A stretch of 64,000 nucleotides of DNA from Volvox africanus (GCA_030268105.1 BSDZ01000080.1:558001-622000); one strand, 5' to 3'; positions 1-10,473 are shown, counted from the first letter of the stretch. A program made the numbers and translations. Notes: generated by a model from the letters alone, not told the origin.

Positions 1-532
1 GTGCATGTGTGCGCGTGGAGGCCGTCTCCTAATCTTTAACTACGCCAGGGCACGTACGAACATCTGTACACTGCCGACTTTAAGTGCATCAGTCCTTCAG
101 TACATCCGTACGATCAAGCTTTATGAGAGTTATCCTTTTCCCAGGGCACATTACCCATTATTGATACATCACACGAAAAATGACTTTATCATGATTGATA
201 ATCCTCTTCAGCCCCGCACCGGTAGCTGCCCCAGAAACCCTAAAACCCTTTCCCTGCCTTAGGGATTGTCGGATTGGATCCCTTTAATGTGGTGATGAAG
301 GGCCCGTGATTATTTGTGATTGTGGGGGTGGGGGTGACGAGAGATTCGGCGGCGGAGCCGCAAGGGACAGCTTGGGAGATGAGGGGGTGAAATCCTACGG
401 GGTCGCTATACCTAAAACCCCTAACCCTCCAAAACCCCACCAATGTACGATCAGGTGTTACTGGCCGCTTGCCTGGCCATGAGCCCCGCGGTAGATGTCA
501 GGGTTTTCTTAGGGTTCTTAAACCCTAAAACC
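1..532. other. Non-coding stretch at the window edge, probably intron or 3' flank
   Basis: No convincing coding region is visible. Open frames here are short and lack repeat or domain signatures. The stretch lies downstream, in gene sense, of the large minus-strand beta-helix gene and holds telomere-like repeats annotated separately. It could be a 3' intron, the 3' UTR or intergenic DNA. Confidence 0.4.
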
Positions 533-556
533 CTAAAACCTCTGAAACCCTAAATG
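499..556. repeat. Interstitial telomere-like repeat tract
   Basis: Several CCCTAAAA and CCCTAAA units occur, with an opposite-strand TTAGGGTT unit just before them. Further loose units lie at about 233-250 and 410-437. CCCTAAAA is the complement of TTTTAGGG, the Chlamydomonas-type telomere repeat (established knowledge). The tract overlaps the last codons of the open frame ending at 533. The true end of that coding region is therefore uncertain: translation may stop in the repeat, or splicing may remove it. Confidence 0.7.
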
Positions 557-3239
557 CCTAAAACTGACCGTCGCCTCGAAGTCGGAATGCAACCCATCAC
601 CATCAACCACCAACTGCCTTCTCACCAATGCCATGTCGTAATCGAATGTGTACGGATCCGGCGTGTACGACGCGTTGGTCAAGTCCACGGAGCACAGTCG
701 GCCGACCTCCTCAAACCCATCGGGGGACTGAATCTCACCGGAGCTCACATGCAGCTTAAATTCAGATTCTGTGGTCGTGCCGGTGCCATTTCCCGGGTCG
801 AGTTCCGTACCGTTGCTAAGTACCCACCTTCGACCCGCTACTGTCAGGTTCATCTCGCTGCGGAAAACGAATTCACCGCTGCCATTAACGAACCTGCTGC
901 CCTTCGATAATGTCAGCATTGAACCATTTGTAAGCAGGAAGCTTGCGTCGATTCGCGCGTTGTACAGTGTATTACCTTCCACACCGGCCTTCAGAGCGAA
1001 CTGGTCCGTCGAAATCGTCATCATCCAAGTGGATTTGTCGTACAGGATGCGGCTCGCAACAGTCGGTGACGCTGACAGACCTGTGATATTGCCATCTAAG
1101 GACATATTCGAACCATTGCTGAGAACCCGTAAACCCTCCGACGTCGCCGTCAAGTTGGTTTCCACTTGGAGCACTGTCGTACGACTGTCGTGCAGTAGAA
1201 GACTGCTATTCTCGGCCAGGCTTAGCGTTGAACCAGGCGCCAGATGAAATGTTACACGGAGCATCGTGTCGTACAAGTACGACCCATTGACACCCACCCA
1301 TGGAATGTAACGACCTGACGTGTCAGACTCAGAAATTGCAACCGTCGTCATGCCGCCGTCATCACTCCCGCTGCCGTACACCAGGCTGCTGCCCTCAGCA
1401 GGCAACACGACAGCAGGACCATTGAGGTCTGACAACTGCAGTACGTCGCGTTGAAGTACGTCGGCGAAGCTGTTGTGTACGACAATGGTACTGGCTTTAG
1501 TAAGGCTTACTTGTGTAGCCTCGGGTAACGGACCATCAGCAATGGCACCGACTGCCGTATCGAAGATAAACGTGCCCTTCTGGAAGGTAATGAGTAGGAA
1601 GCGGTACCAGTCCATATCAACGGCAACTGATGTGCCATTGATGCGGCACCCTTTGGCAAGTACAGCAGTAAGCGCCACCCTGGAGGCGTTTAATGTTATG
1701 TTGGTTCCGTTGCTTAAGACCCATGTTGAGCGCTCCACTTTCAGATCCATATTGTACGACAATATGATTCCGCCAGAATGACGTACAACAGGGGTGGCAC
1801 GAGATATCCACACAGTTGCTGCCTCCGTCAGCATCGTTATCGTGGCATTGATACCATCGCGATCGCCCGTTGCCCGTGTCATCGCCAGTGAGTCGTACAT
1901 TAGGGTGCCCATGGGCCCTGACCATAGCACGTAGCGGTTCCATTCTTGTACGACACTCGTACTGACATTAATTTGTCCCGTACTTACGGTGCTTCCAGGA
2001 GGCAGCACCATGCTGACGGCAAAGCTGGCATTGCCGCCAATGTCCCACTTCGAACTTGGTCCAGATAAGGTCGTACCACCCGGAAGGAGAGTTTCTGCTT
2101 CCGGCGGTATAGTGAGTACGACACTTCCGTACGATCCTTGAATGGATACGTTCAAACCGAGCTGGATGCTGGCGCCCAGCTCTAGATGCTCCAATCGTAC
2201 GGCACCATCGGGCCTGGTATAACGTACTACGTACGGCAGCCAGGAATCCACGGATAGCCAAGTGCCCGCGGCCAGAAGGGCGGTGCTGCCATTCGCCGGC
2301 ACGGCCGATACAGCAGGGAGGGAAGCACCAGGTGTCAGCGTTGTACAATTGTCGAGGCGCCATCCTGCGCTTTCACCGCCGCTGCCGCAATCGCCACCTT
2401 CACGCCCGCCAGTGGGCAAAACGGTGATGCTTACGTGCCTCAAGCTGTTCAGGGGCGTCACCCCAATCGACCCGACGACGTGCCCGAGAAGAGGGCTGCA
2501 ATTAGACAGCTCAATAGTTGTCGCTCCCCCCGACATGTCGTACGTCGTACCCGTGAATACATCCAGTAGGAACGAACTGCCGTCATAGGCTCTGAGGATG
2601 AAGCGGTTCCAGTCATCAAACCGGATCTTTTTGCCGTCTGGCAGAGTAGCAGAACCTTTGTACGACAGTACGACCGAGAGCGCCAATATGTTGCCTCCGG
2701 GTGTGTAGGTGTAGTTGCTACCAAGAAATAGCAAGTCGCCGATCACCACCAGTGTGCCGCCCGCTGGCAGCATGTCCATGTTTAAGGAAATTTGAGTGAT
2801 AGCACTTCCAGCGGCAAGTTGTACGACGGCTCCCTCCACCTGCACATCTAGGGGGCCACCTTGAAAATACAGTTGCGTCGTTGCGGTGCTTCCGTTCTCA
2901 CTGCTCTTGGCCCGCAGCTGCAGCTGTTCACAGTTCGCCATGGCAAGGGAACTGCCCAGCGCGAACTGTACGACAGATCCTGGAGCTGGTACAATATCTA
3001 TGCCCACAGAAAACTGCGCCGGCCCGGACACACGCGGCACAGGCAACAGCGGCGCGCCTCCCTTGCGGAACATCGCAAAATACGGTAGGTACGGGGATCG
3101 CGAAGTTACTAACAAACTCGCTGTCCTGCACGATGAGTGCTGAGTTTGCGAGAGCGTACGCACCGCCGCCGTACTGTACGGCACTGTTATCCTCAAAAAT
3201 ACAAACCCGGATCGTGCTGCCAATGTTGTTTAGGAGGGC
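533..3239 (-). CDS. 3' exon of secreted beta-helix (PMP-like) repeat gene
   Basis: Long minus-strand exon of about 900 codons. Its start is set by a splice acceptor (…gcatcag) just before 3239, which is in phase with the donor at 3532. The first residues carry a PMP-type module (EDNSAVQYGGGAYA). Thereafter the protein is low in charge and rich in Gly, Ser, Thr and Val, with many N-glycosylation sequons (NGT, NGS, NAS). Degenerate repeats resemble 'LxxGSxLxLxxGS' and 'LSNGTNITL', suggesting a right-handed beta-helix or adhesin-like extracellular region. The reading frame switches near 3030-3110, so a short intron (about 79 bp is possible) or a 1-base indel is needed there. The 3' end runs into telomere-like repeats. 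A weak GTCAGT donor near 567 is an alternative end. Function is unknown; cell-surface or extracellular-matrix location is inferred from the signal peptide of the probable 5' part at 54.7 kb. Confidence 0.65.
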
Positions 3240-3531
3240 CTGATGCAGATAGGGACGAAGCAAAGAGGATGTCAAAATCCAGAAACACGGGCGTTTGTGT
3301 TTTGTGGCACCCCCGGGATACGGGGGGGATCAAACTCACCGGGTGACATCGCTTTGGCCCTCTGTCCCCCTCCTCCCAATCCCCTCTCCCCACTTGACCC
3401 CTTAATAAAACAGGCTTAACGACGTTAACGACCCCTGTCCCCTCCTGTGTGCGGAATCCGTTGGGTCGTTGGGTCCGTAGGGTCCCACATACCCCAGACG
3501 ACCCCGTGTGTTCCTCACAAACCCCTCTCAC

Positions 3532-3767
3532 CAGTGCACCGCCATTACGCCCCGCACGATTTCCGGTGAAATTGGACAAATACGCGGATATGTTCATGTC
3601 CTTGGTGAGGATGGCGCCGCCATCGTACAGCAACGCCCAATTGTCCGTAAAATTGCAGTACAGTAAGGCAAGGCTGGGTATCGTGTACGCTGTTGAGTTG
3701 GGCTGGAGCCGGTTGCCAACGGCGATGGCGCCGCCGAATGTGGAACACTTGTTACAGTCGAAGCTGG
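3532..3767 (-). CDS. Internal exon, PMP-like GGA repeats
   Basis: The gene-sense translation contains the modules FGGAIAVGN, CNFTDNWALLYDGGAIL and FTGNRAGRNGGAL. This is the repeating pattern of a cysteine/phenylalanine-asparagine strand followed by GGA[I/L] seen in the Chlamydia PMP repeat family. The donor is GTGAGA directly after the GGAL codons, leaving phase 0. It joins in frame to the exon at 3239. The 5' boundary is uncertain: an acceptor ending …tactccag near 3768 has a good pyrimidine tract but does not match the phase of the exon at 4078, so an unseen exon or another acceptor may be used. Confidence 0.6.
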
Positions 3768-3863
3768 AGTATGTGACGGAGAGGGAGCACGCAGAAAGTG
3801 TTGGGGAAATAACCGGACGCGAGTGGAGCCTTTCCTTGACCTTACTCCAGCAAAGACCGGATC

Positions 3864-3995
3864 ATCAGTACACCAGTACACTAGTACATCTGTACGCCAG
3901 TACATCAGTACGCCAGTACATCAGTACGCCAGTACATCAGTACGCCAGTACATCTGTGCATCAGTACGCCAGTACATCAGTACATCAGTACGCCA
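3864..3995. repeat. GTAC-rich minisatellite
   Basis: About sixteen tandem 8-base units alternate between AGTACATC-like and AGTACGCC-like forms. They lie in the intron between the exons at 3532-3767 and 4078-4166. Unit variants (acacc, tgtgc) show ordinary minisatellite decay. No spacers or leader suggest a CRISPR array. Confidence 0.85.
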
Positions 3996-4077
3996 CAAAA
4001 TATTGGGTCCATCATAATAAAACGCTTGGGGGTTGGGTCGGCCGATGCTGTCATGGATGGTGAGATAATCAACTCAC

Positions 4078-4166
4078 CGCTGGCGCGGTTTTTGTTAAAG
4101 TGGCTTTTCAAGACCTGTGAGAGGCCGAAACACTCCGTAGCAAAGATTGCGCCGCCGCTGTCCGAC
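4078..4166 (-). CDS. Internal exon, PMP-like GGAIF repeat
   Basis: The 89-base exon encodes SDSGGAIFATECFG followed by SHFNKNRAS, one PMP-type module. The acceptor is …tacggcag and the donor GTGAGT. The upstream exon (5313-5455) ends with two bases, TG, of a codon, and this exon begins with G. The join gives Trp and keeps the SGGAIF frame open, which is good evidence that the two exons are spliced together. The exon ends in phase 1. Confidence 0.65.
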
Positions 4167-4389
4167 CTGCCGTACACGGGGTAATAAGGGTATTATTCCC
4201 GTAGACAAGTACAGATACCGTGCATGCACGGAAATCCTGCCGTGTGCCAAGCTGTAAAGTGCCGTACACATATAGGAGAGGCGTTATGTTTAGTTTCAAA
4301 ACATAACGTACATTTACAAGGTGTAAAACTATATAATTTAAAACTCAATCCGCTGGCCTCATCGACTGGACGTACAGCTTTCGGTTCGC

Positions 4390-4420
4390 GTGTGTGTGTG
4401 TGTGTGTGTGTGTACGTGTA

Positions 4421-4493
<73 letters not shown>

Positions 4494-4500
4494 GTATGGG
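4390..4500. repeat. TG / TATGTG microsatellite
   Basis: A (TG)n run grades into about fifteen TATGTG hexamers, inside an intron of the beta-helix gene. The open frames across it (VYVYVY or THTHTH) are artefacts of the repeat. Confidence 0.95.
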
Positions 4501-4621
4501 TGTTACACTGTGGGCGACTCGCCCTTCAAAGACGAGCACCGGGGGTCCTGACCGGACCGAGCCACAGCGCAGGGGAGGAACACGTGGCTTTGTCTGTCTG
4601 TCCTGCCACGTGCTACCCCTC

Positions 4622-4625
<4 letters not shown>
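4501..4625 (+). repeat. Short interspersed repeat C, copy 1
   Basis: This segment begins TGTTACACTGTGGGCGAC and contains a GAGCACCGGGGGTCCTGAC core and a CACAGCGCAGG stretch. Related copies occur at 4772, 5164 (partial), 7692 (reverse) and 9566 + 16119 (split). It has no coding capacity. The type (SINE or MITE) is unresolved. The reverse complement carries GGTTCGACC-like words reminiscent of a pol III B box, but no A box was confirmed. Confidence 0.7.
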
Positions 4626-4765
<140 letters not shown>

Positions 4766-4771
4766 AACGCG

Positions 4772-4895
4772 CGTTACACGATGGGCGACTTTGAGAGGAC
4801 AAGCACCGGGGCCCCTGACTACAGGGCCGAACCACAGCGCAGGAGGTTACATTGTCTTTTTGTCCTGCCGTGCGCACCTCCCCTCGCTCGAGCCA
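4772..4895 (+). repeat. Short interspersed repeat C, copy 2
   Basis: Starts GTTACACGATGGGCGAC and repeats the AAGCACCGGGGCCCCTGAC core and the GAACCACAGCGCAGG stretch of copy 1, then a TGTCTTTTTGTCCTGCC tail comparable to copy 1. It is non-coding. Confidence 0.7.
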
Positions 4896-5163
4896 GCAAA
4901 GGCACACGGGCCTCACCTCAAGCCTGGATACTCAGAACAGAGTCTGAGCCAACCATACCAGGTCTCAGACGGAGAGGGCAATATGGCAAGGGAGCAACCC
5001 CTACCCCCCTAAAAACAAGAAAACCCCGCCTCCTCCACCTCCACTGCCTCCCATGCACAAAGCCTGGTCCTCCCTCCCAGCACTAAGGACCCTCCGAACA
5101 GCCCAGCAGAAAAGTTGTATGTGGATGTAAGATAACATACATCTATATATGCGTGTGTAATAG

Positions 5164-5265
5164 TTGTTACACTGTGAGCGACTTGCCCTATATCTAAATA
5201 CAGAGAAAGAGAGAAAAAGAGAGAGAGAGAAAGAGAGAAAGTTAGAGAGAGAGAGAAAAAAGGAA
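5164..5265. repeat. Partial repeat C head and GA-rich tract
   Basis: TGTTACACTGTGAGCGAC followed by TTGCCC matches the head of repeat C only. From about 5205 it is followed by a purine run of GAGAAA and GAGAGA units. Confidence 0.6.
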
Positions 5266-5312
5266 ATGAGTGTGTGTGTGCAATCTTTCGTATACTAGCA
5301 CCCGTGACTCAC

Positions 5313-5455
5313 CAGTCATCGTTCGGCAGACCGTCGCCCGCCGTGTTCTCTTCAAACTTGCTATCTTGGACAGTCAGTCTCGTTCGAGCGGAATAAATAC
5401 CGCCGCCGCCAGATGCCCCTGTGTTGCCAATGAATGTGCAGTTGCGCACAATGGC
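5313..5455 (-). CDS. Internal exon, PMP-like GGGIY repeat
   Basis: The 143-base exon encodes AIVRNCTFIGNTGASGGGGI, then LTVQDSKFEENTAGDG. This is a typical module: CTF strand, Asn ladder, then GGxIY. The acceptor is …cttgcag and the donor GTGAGT. It starts in phase 0, matching the end of the exon at 6202, and ends in phase 2, matching the exon at 4166. Splice signals and phase on both sides make this one of the firmer exons. Confidence 0.7.
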
Positions 5456-6201
5456 CTGCAAGTACGACGTAACGGTTGAAGCAGTTATGAGTATCTTACG
5501 CAAAGCGTGCCGTAGTTAGCAGACTGATCATACCGGCAGTTACGTCATCAGGCCACGTGGTCTGTGTTCTTCCATTTCTATTACGTGGATGGAAGTGTGA
5601 TGTACGGCAGACGCAAGTGTTAATGTACGGATCATGCCGTACACAAAACCAACAGAAATGTACGCACATTCAGGAAGTTGTTCTCCGCACTCGAAAAATC
5701 CGTTTTTGACTTTCGCTGTAGAACCAGAAGCGCGAGAGGAGATGACTCTTGGATCTGAAACAAGAATGAATGAGCAAAAGGTCCAAGAGCGTGAGCCGAG
5801 AACCTTGGTGAAATCCCCGGGCTAGGGTTTACACCTTCGACCATCTTAGGCCACCAGACGACGTGTTAGATGTCGCATCGCTCTCACATCCCTGTATCTT
5901 GCAAATATCGCTTGCCGCTAAGCTTTAACGTGTCCTCCTGCCCCGCATGTCCTATCGGACCCACGGTGCCTCGCCAGTGGGGCTCCCTTGCATTCCTCGA
6001 TCGGTATATCATTGTACGGCGCAAATGTACGGTTACAGTTTTCTCCCCGTTTCTGCAAGGGAGTCCTTAAACAGGCACCTTCAGTAATTGCAGTAAAAAT
6101 TCCCATTTACATATATACATCTGTATGCATTTATGCATATTTGTGAACTCATAAAACCACATGTATACACGTACTCTACATATATGTATATATATTCTTA
6201 C
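5456..6201. other. Intron of the beta-helix gene
   Basis: Intron between the donor GTAAGA at 6201 and the acceptor before 5455. No repeat family, domain or convincing exon was recognised apart from AT-rich stretches near 6100-6200. Confidence 0.5.
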
Positions 6202-6336
6202 CCCAAGGGCACCCCCGGCGACTAGTACATTGTTCCTGATGAATTGGGAATCGTAGACGCGAAGGCTCTGTCCGTAAACCAGTACGGCACCTCCCATGCT
6301 TGTCGCATTGTTTCCCGTCGCAATCATATTAAAAAT
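6202..6336 (-). CDS. Internal exon, PMP-like GGAV/GGAL repeats
   Basis: The 135-base exon (45 codons) encodes IFNMIATGNNATSMGGAVLV and then LRVYDSQFIRNNVLVAGGAL. The acceptor is …tccctgcag and the donor GTAAGA. Both ends are in phase 0 in this frame, and the downstream join to 5455 keeps the frame open. The upstream join to the exon near 6821-7068 is unresolved. A proline-rich open stretch at about 6400-6640 in the same frame could be a further exon or intron read-through. Confidence 0.65.
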
Positions 6337-6820
6337 CTGCAGGGACCAGAAGGGAGACCAAGACAACGCGCTCTTACGGGATTGTGCAGCTCGAGGACAG
6401 GTAACAAGAAGAAAGGAAAGTACAAAAAGACACATCGAAACGTGGCGGGTGGCGGGGACAATCATAAAGTAAGGATAGTCCGCGGGAACGGGGATGTTTG
6501 TTATCATGGTTACATTGAATATGGCTGTGGTGGCGATTGTGGTGGCGATTCCGGGTATTCTGCGTGGCGGCTGTGGCGGCTGTGGTGGTGGCAGTGGGGG
6601 GGTGTAGATAGGCGGTGTGGTCAGGGCGCTGCTTCGATAAGATGTCGGGTCTTCGAACACCTCTCCTGCTTTAGAAAGACACAAAGGCCTGCAAAGCCCC
6701 TCTTCGAGTCTACCTCCCTCCCTCCCTCCCTCTTCACACAACATGCATCGCAGCCATGCAAAGTTTGGGGCATTACGCGGATCCTGGATTCTGGATCCGC
6801 ATTTTCGTGATGCTATTTAC

Positions 6821-7068
6821 CATCCACGCCCCTCTTGAATGCGCAGCCATCAACTTGCCTGCATAGCTGAGAAAATTGGTAAAAAATCCCGTCATTTAGC
6901 AAGCGGTTTAGTTTCTTTTTCAGCACAGTTGGGTCCAAAAGTTGGGTCCAAAAGTGCTGTTTCGTATTTATGGCGTATATGGCTCCCCCGTCAGTAGACG
7001 CCGTGTTGTTGAGATATTGGTCTCCCTTGGATGTCACATTGCAGGTCGAAGAGTAGACCGCCCCGCCA
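6821..7068 (-). CDS. Internal exon, PMP-like GGAVY/GGAIY repeats
   Basis: The acceptor …gatgtcag leads to a T that completes a Ser codon with the AG left by the exon at 7293. The joined frame reads Ser-GGAVYSSTCNV, then YLNNTASTDGGAIYA, two PMP-type modules. The 3' limit is uncertain: GTAAAT at 6820 would leave phase 1, which does not fit the exon at 6336. A small direct duplication (TTGGGTCCAAAAG twice) lies at about 6928-6953. Confidence 0.55.
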
Positions 7069-7292
7069 CTGACATCGTCATCATCATCGTCACCATCACC
7101 ATCATCCAACACAGCAACACATAATTGTTAAGAATTCAATGAGCATAAAATATGCATATTATCAAAGAAATGTCACCCAATTGATAAATGAGCATTTACA
7201 TATTCCTGAATAACACATGAACATATATAGTAAATCTATATTAAATTATGATCCAACGCCCCAATAAACCAACGCTGCACATCCATGCCTAC

Positions 7293-7589
7293 CTGCTGCC
7301 TAGATTTTGTGCGAAGTAGTTGTTGACAAGAATGACATTTGCCACACCAGGCCCATCTGTGCGAAGATTTTGACACCATGACATGTACAGAGCTCCCCCG
7401 GACAGGTCGGTTATGAAGTTACCGTTATCTGTAAAGTTATTATCTATGAGGTCAAGGGCCCAGCCCATGCTCGCCTGCAGGGCGGGAATGGTCCCTTTGT
7501 TCAGCGATCTCAAGCATTTCGCAAGACGATGATCTGAGTAATTGGCGGCTGCTTGGATGTGGAATGGATGGCCGTTGTGGAATTTGCGA
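7293..7589 (-). CDS. Internal exon, PMP-like GGALY repeat
   Basis: The 297-base exon encodes FHNNGHPFHIQ, then NNFTDNGNFITDLSGGALY, and ends VNNYFAQNLGS. The acceptor is …ttgcaacag and the donor GTAGGC. It ends in phase 2 (AG) and fits the exon starting at 7068. It starts with one base completing a codon, whereas the exon at 8083 ends in phase 0. An unseen exon or another acceptor therefore lies in 7590-8082. Confidence 0.6.
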
Positions 7590-7691
7590 CTGTTGCAAAG
7601 TTAGAAGTTGAAAACACACGACAGGCAAGCCGATCTCGGCAGGTTAATCTGTAATAGCGATTGCCGCTACGTGCTCTCAAGTCTTGATATG

Positions 7692-7802
7692 TTATGGTTG
7701 TGAGACATAATAAAGCCGTGTGCTCCTCCCCCGCTGTGGTTCGGCCCGGTCAGGGTCCCCGGTGCTTGTCCTTTCAGGGCAAGTCGCCCACTGTGTAACA
7801 CC
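7692..7802 (-). repeat. Short interspersed repeat C, copy 4 (reverse)
   Basis: Read on the minus strand it starts TGTTACACAGTGGGCGAC and carries the AAGCACCGGGGACCCTGACC core and a GAACCACAGCGGGGGAGG stretch, matching copies 1 and 2. It lies in an intron. Confidence 0.7.
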
Positions 7803-7896
7803 TAAGTATTTCGCAGGTCAGCCACAGAAATCCTTTATTCACAACATTCATTCCACCATAACTGCTAGCTGTATAGCCTAGCGCGCTCGCACACAC

Positions 7897-7917
7897 AGAT
7901 ACATATATACATATATG

Positions 7918-7948
<31 letters not shown>

Positions 7949-7968
7949 ATATATATGTGTGTGTGTAA
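7897..7968. repeat. TA/TG microsatellite
   Basis: ATATATAC and TATATGTGTGTG runs in an intron of the beta-helix gene. Confidence 0.9.
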
Positions 7969-8082
7969 AATATAGCATAGATGAATATGATATATAGCAC
8001 AAATATGGACCCAAATGCTACATTATGTATCTATCGCGGCCTAAGTGACCAGCCAGCGCGCACCGTAGGAAGAATAACTCAC

Positions 8083-9379
8083 ATCGACGGCTCCTCCGAA
8101 ACTTGGAGCTGAATTGGCTTTGAAAATATTTGAGAAGAATATCCCATACTGAGCGTCGATCTTGTTGTTGGGAAGCAAGCTGACAGCTCCACCCCGGACA
8201 GAGCCCTGATTGGAAAGGAAGCTGTTCTTCCCCACAGCCACATAGTCGGAGGGGTTAAGGAGGCTGAGGGCTATTGCACCACCCGTGGGGCAGATATTAC
8301 TAATGAAGCTGGATAACTGGATGAAAATGGCATTCTTAGAAAAGATAGCTCCCCCAGCTACACCAATGACATCTGAACAGGAATTTTGTAGGAACGCACT
8401 ATTGACAATGTGCACGAAGGTGCCAGGATCACGTCCCGGTCTTTTCAATAATTTATAAAAGATTCGCTCAAGATCCAATGTTCTGTTGCCACTGTCCTCA
8501 AAGAGACGGGAGGTGGTGATGTTTACCATGCTGGTTGCATTCTTCTTCTTATTATTATCAACATATACAGCGCCTCCACTTGTTGCGGAATTACCATTCA
8601 AGACTGAGTCTTGAATGGTAAGGGAACCCGAGAGTGTTAAGATTGCACCACCAGCCTCGTCCGCAGTGTTGGCAATAAACACGCTCCCCATGAAGCTCAA
8701 ACTGGATTCGTTGCAGAGAATCGCACCGCCATTTCTTGCGCCGTTTCGAGTGAAAGTAGTGCCGCTGCTTGTGCTGATATTGCTGGACATAGCGTAGATC
8801 GCACCACCACCACCATCAGCCCGATTTGATATGAAGGCGGTTTCCACGCTTACTGTTGTTGCCACTTGTGCGGTGGATGTGGTAACAGCAGCAGTGCCAG
8901 TGTATGTTGGCGGGGAGAAGGCAGCAACCTTGCTGGTATTACTAGTACTGCTCTCCCCAGCAGAGTAGATGGATAGGTTTCCAGAAAGAACAGCAATTGC
9001 ACCACCCAACCTCTTAACGTTCTTGGAAGTGAAGGTGCAGTTGCTCAACCTCAGACTGCTCACATACGCAAAGATGCCACCACCGGAGTCGCTGGCCTGG
9101 TAATCCACGAACATGCTACTCTCCAGAGTGGCTATGGAGGACTCCCGCAGATTGAGCGCCCCGCCAAAGCCTCTGCTGGCCATGTTGGAGTTGAAGACGC
9201 AGCCCCTACATGTCAGGGTGCTTCGATCCCTAACAAACAGTGCTCCACCACCAAGTCCGGATAACGCCTTGTTAAACTTGAATTCAGAAGATGTGATGGT
9301 GATGTTGCTGTTACCTTGAATGTAGACAGCACCGCCGCCGATTGCGGTGGGTGCCAATGCACTGTTGTTGTGGAATTTA
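8083..9379 (-). CDS. Large internal exon with PMP-like GGA repeats
   Basis: The 432-codon exon contains about ten PMP-type modules, for example GGGAVYIQGNSNITI, GGGALFVRDRSTL, GGALNLRESS, GGGIFAYVS, GGAIAVLSG, GGGGAIYAMSS, GGAILCNES, GGAILTLSG, GGAVYVDN and GGAVSLLP. The spacing matches the coils of a parallel beta-helix. In Chlamydiae such repeats form autotransporter adhesins (established knowledge); their role in algae is not known to me. The acceptor is …gtttgcag and the donor GTGAGT. The first base, T, completes a codon begun by AG. The exon that supplies this AG is found inverted at 15491-15566, inside the retrotransposon nest. Confidence 0.8.
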
Positions 9380-9565
9380 CTGCAAACATCAAGGAAAATG
9401 TAAAAATACGCATATATAATGTAAGATAAAATAAAAGATATGACATATTATTATTAGACCAGCAGAACAGTAATATAATATACATATTACGTATATCGCA
9501 TATCATGCGTCGCTTGTCTAGCGGAATATGCATTTCGTATACATACTTACGTACATGCGTGCATC
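9380..9565. other. Truncated intron of the beta-helix gene
   Basis: Sequence upstream (gene sense) of the acceptor at 9380. No feature was recognised until the split repeat C at 9566. Confidence 0.5.
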
Positions 9566-9646
9566 AACAGCCAAGCATAGGACAGACAAACAGACAGGTG
9601 AAGCCGCGTGGGGGCCCCGCGCTGTGGTTCGACCTGGTCTGCAGGG
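9566..9646 (-). repeat. Short interspersed repeat C, copy 5, left half
   Basis: The reverse complement matches the second half of repeat C, including GAACCACAGCGCGGGG and the TGTCTGTCCT tail. It stops at caggg (9642-9646), where the A1 LTR begins. The missing first half is at 16119-16174 in the opposite orientation, also ending in caggg when read the same way. Confidence 0.75.
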
Positions 9647-10470
9647 TGTTGTGCTACGGTTAGTTTCCCGCCGATGCGTAGGTCGATGTGATTCTACAAG
9701 GCGAAGTGTTATTGTGATGAACACATTGCATATGAATGAATCTGCATGATATAAATGTATTTGTGTACATTTATATATGCATTTGGCATGTTGTCATTAT
9801 CCATCGCGACATCGCATCATGGCAAATCCGCCTAGCATGCATGAAAGCCCGAAGCATTGAAGTGCGCATTATGCTCGTGCTACGAAACGATAAGTAATAT
9901 TATCTGATATAATATTACTTCATTACAGCACACGTTGAGAGCGCCGCACTCGTCGCGACACATGCCCTGCAACCGGATATCGTTATCCGGACCCTTGCAT
10001 CATGCGAATGCCGGAAAGGCTTATACGTTGTTATGCGTAGACATTGCCTATACGCAGTAGGATTGTCACATCTAGGATCGGCCTCCTAATGTGAATCGTA
10101 CGGCATTGCGATACTGCGAGTATAATAGATGCGAGGACGGCTAAGCAAGACAAGACATTCGATACCGGAGAACACTCGTGTGTTCTATATTACTATTGCT
10201 ATACGCTATTCTACTTAGCCCGAGCCAAGCCTGAACTTCGCTAATCACCGCCGTGTGATGATTGCTTGCTTCCGGCGCTGACGGCGATTTCGTCCATTTC
10301 ATCGTTCCAACCTGTAAGACTGTAAGTTATATCTCTCTTCGTCTTGAAGTCTTCCGCTGTCTCTGTTTGCTCTCGCTTGCCTTGCTGTACTTGCAAGTGC
10401 TTGCGCATCGGTGTCGAAAGTCTCCAGACGTGCAGATACTTATGAGCAAACGCGAACAAGAGGTACAACA
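9647..10470 (+). repeat. 5' LTR of A1 (family A)
   Basis: 824 bp, TGTTGTGCTACGG … GAGGTACAACA, with TG…CA ends. It contains an 11-bp perfect palindromic stem (AAGTAATATTA at 9892-9902 and its complement at 9910-9920, 7-base loop). Two TGTAA words (10313, 10321) near the 3' end are candidate algal polyadenylation signals. Confidence 0.92.
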
Positions 10471-10473
10471 AAT

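Noticed and set aside
3864..3995. Regular short repeats resembling a small CRISPR array
   Set aside because: Units are contiguous 8-base repeats with no unique spacers and no cas genes, in a eukaryotic intron.
9892..9920. TAATATTAC in the family-A LTR palindrome, resembling the geminivirus/nanovirus origin nonanucleotide
   Set aside because: In those viruses the word lies in the loop of a GC-rich stem beside a Rep gene. Here it is part of an AT stem inside an LTR and no Rep-like coding sequence exists. Chance match.
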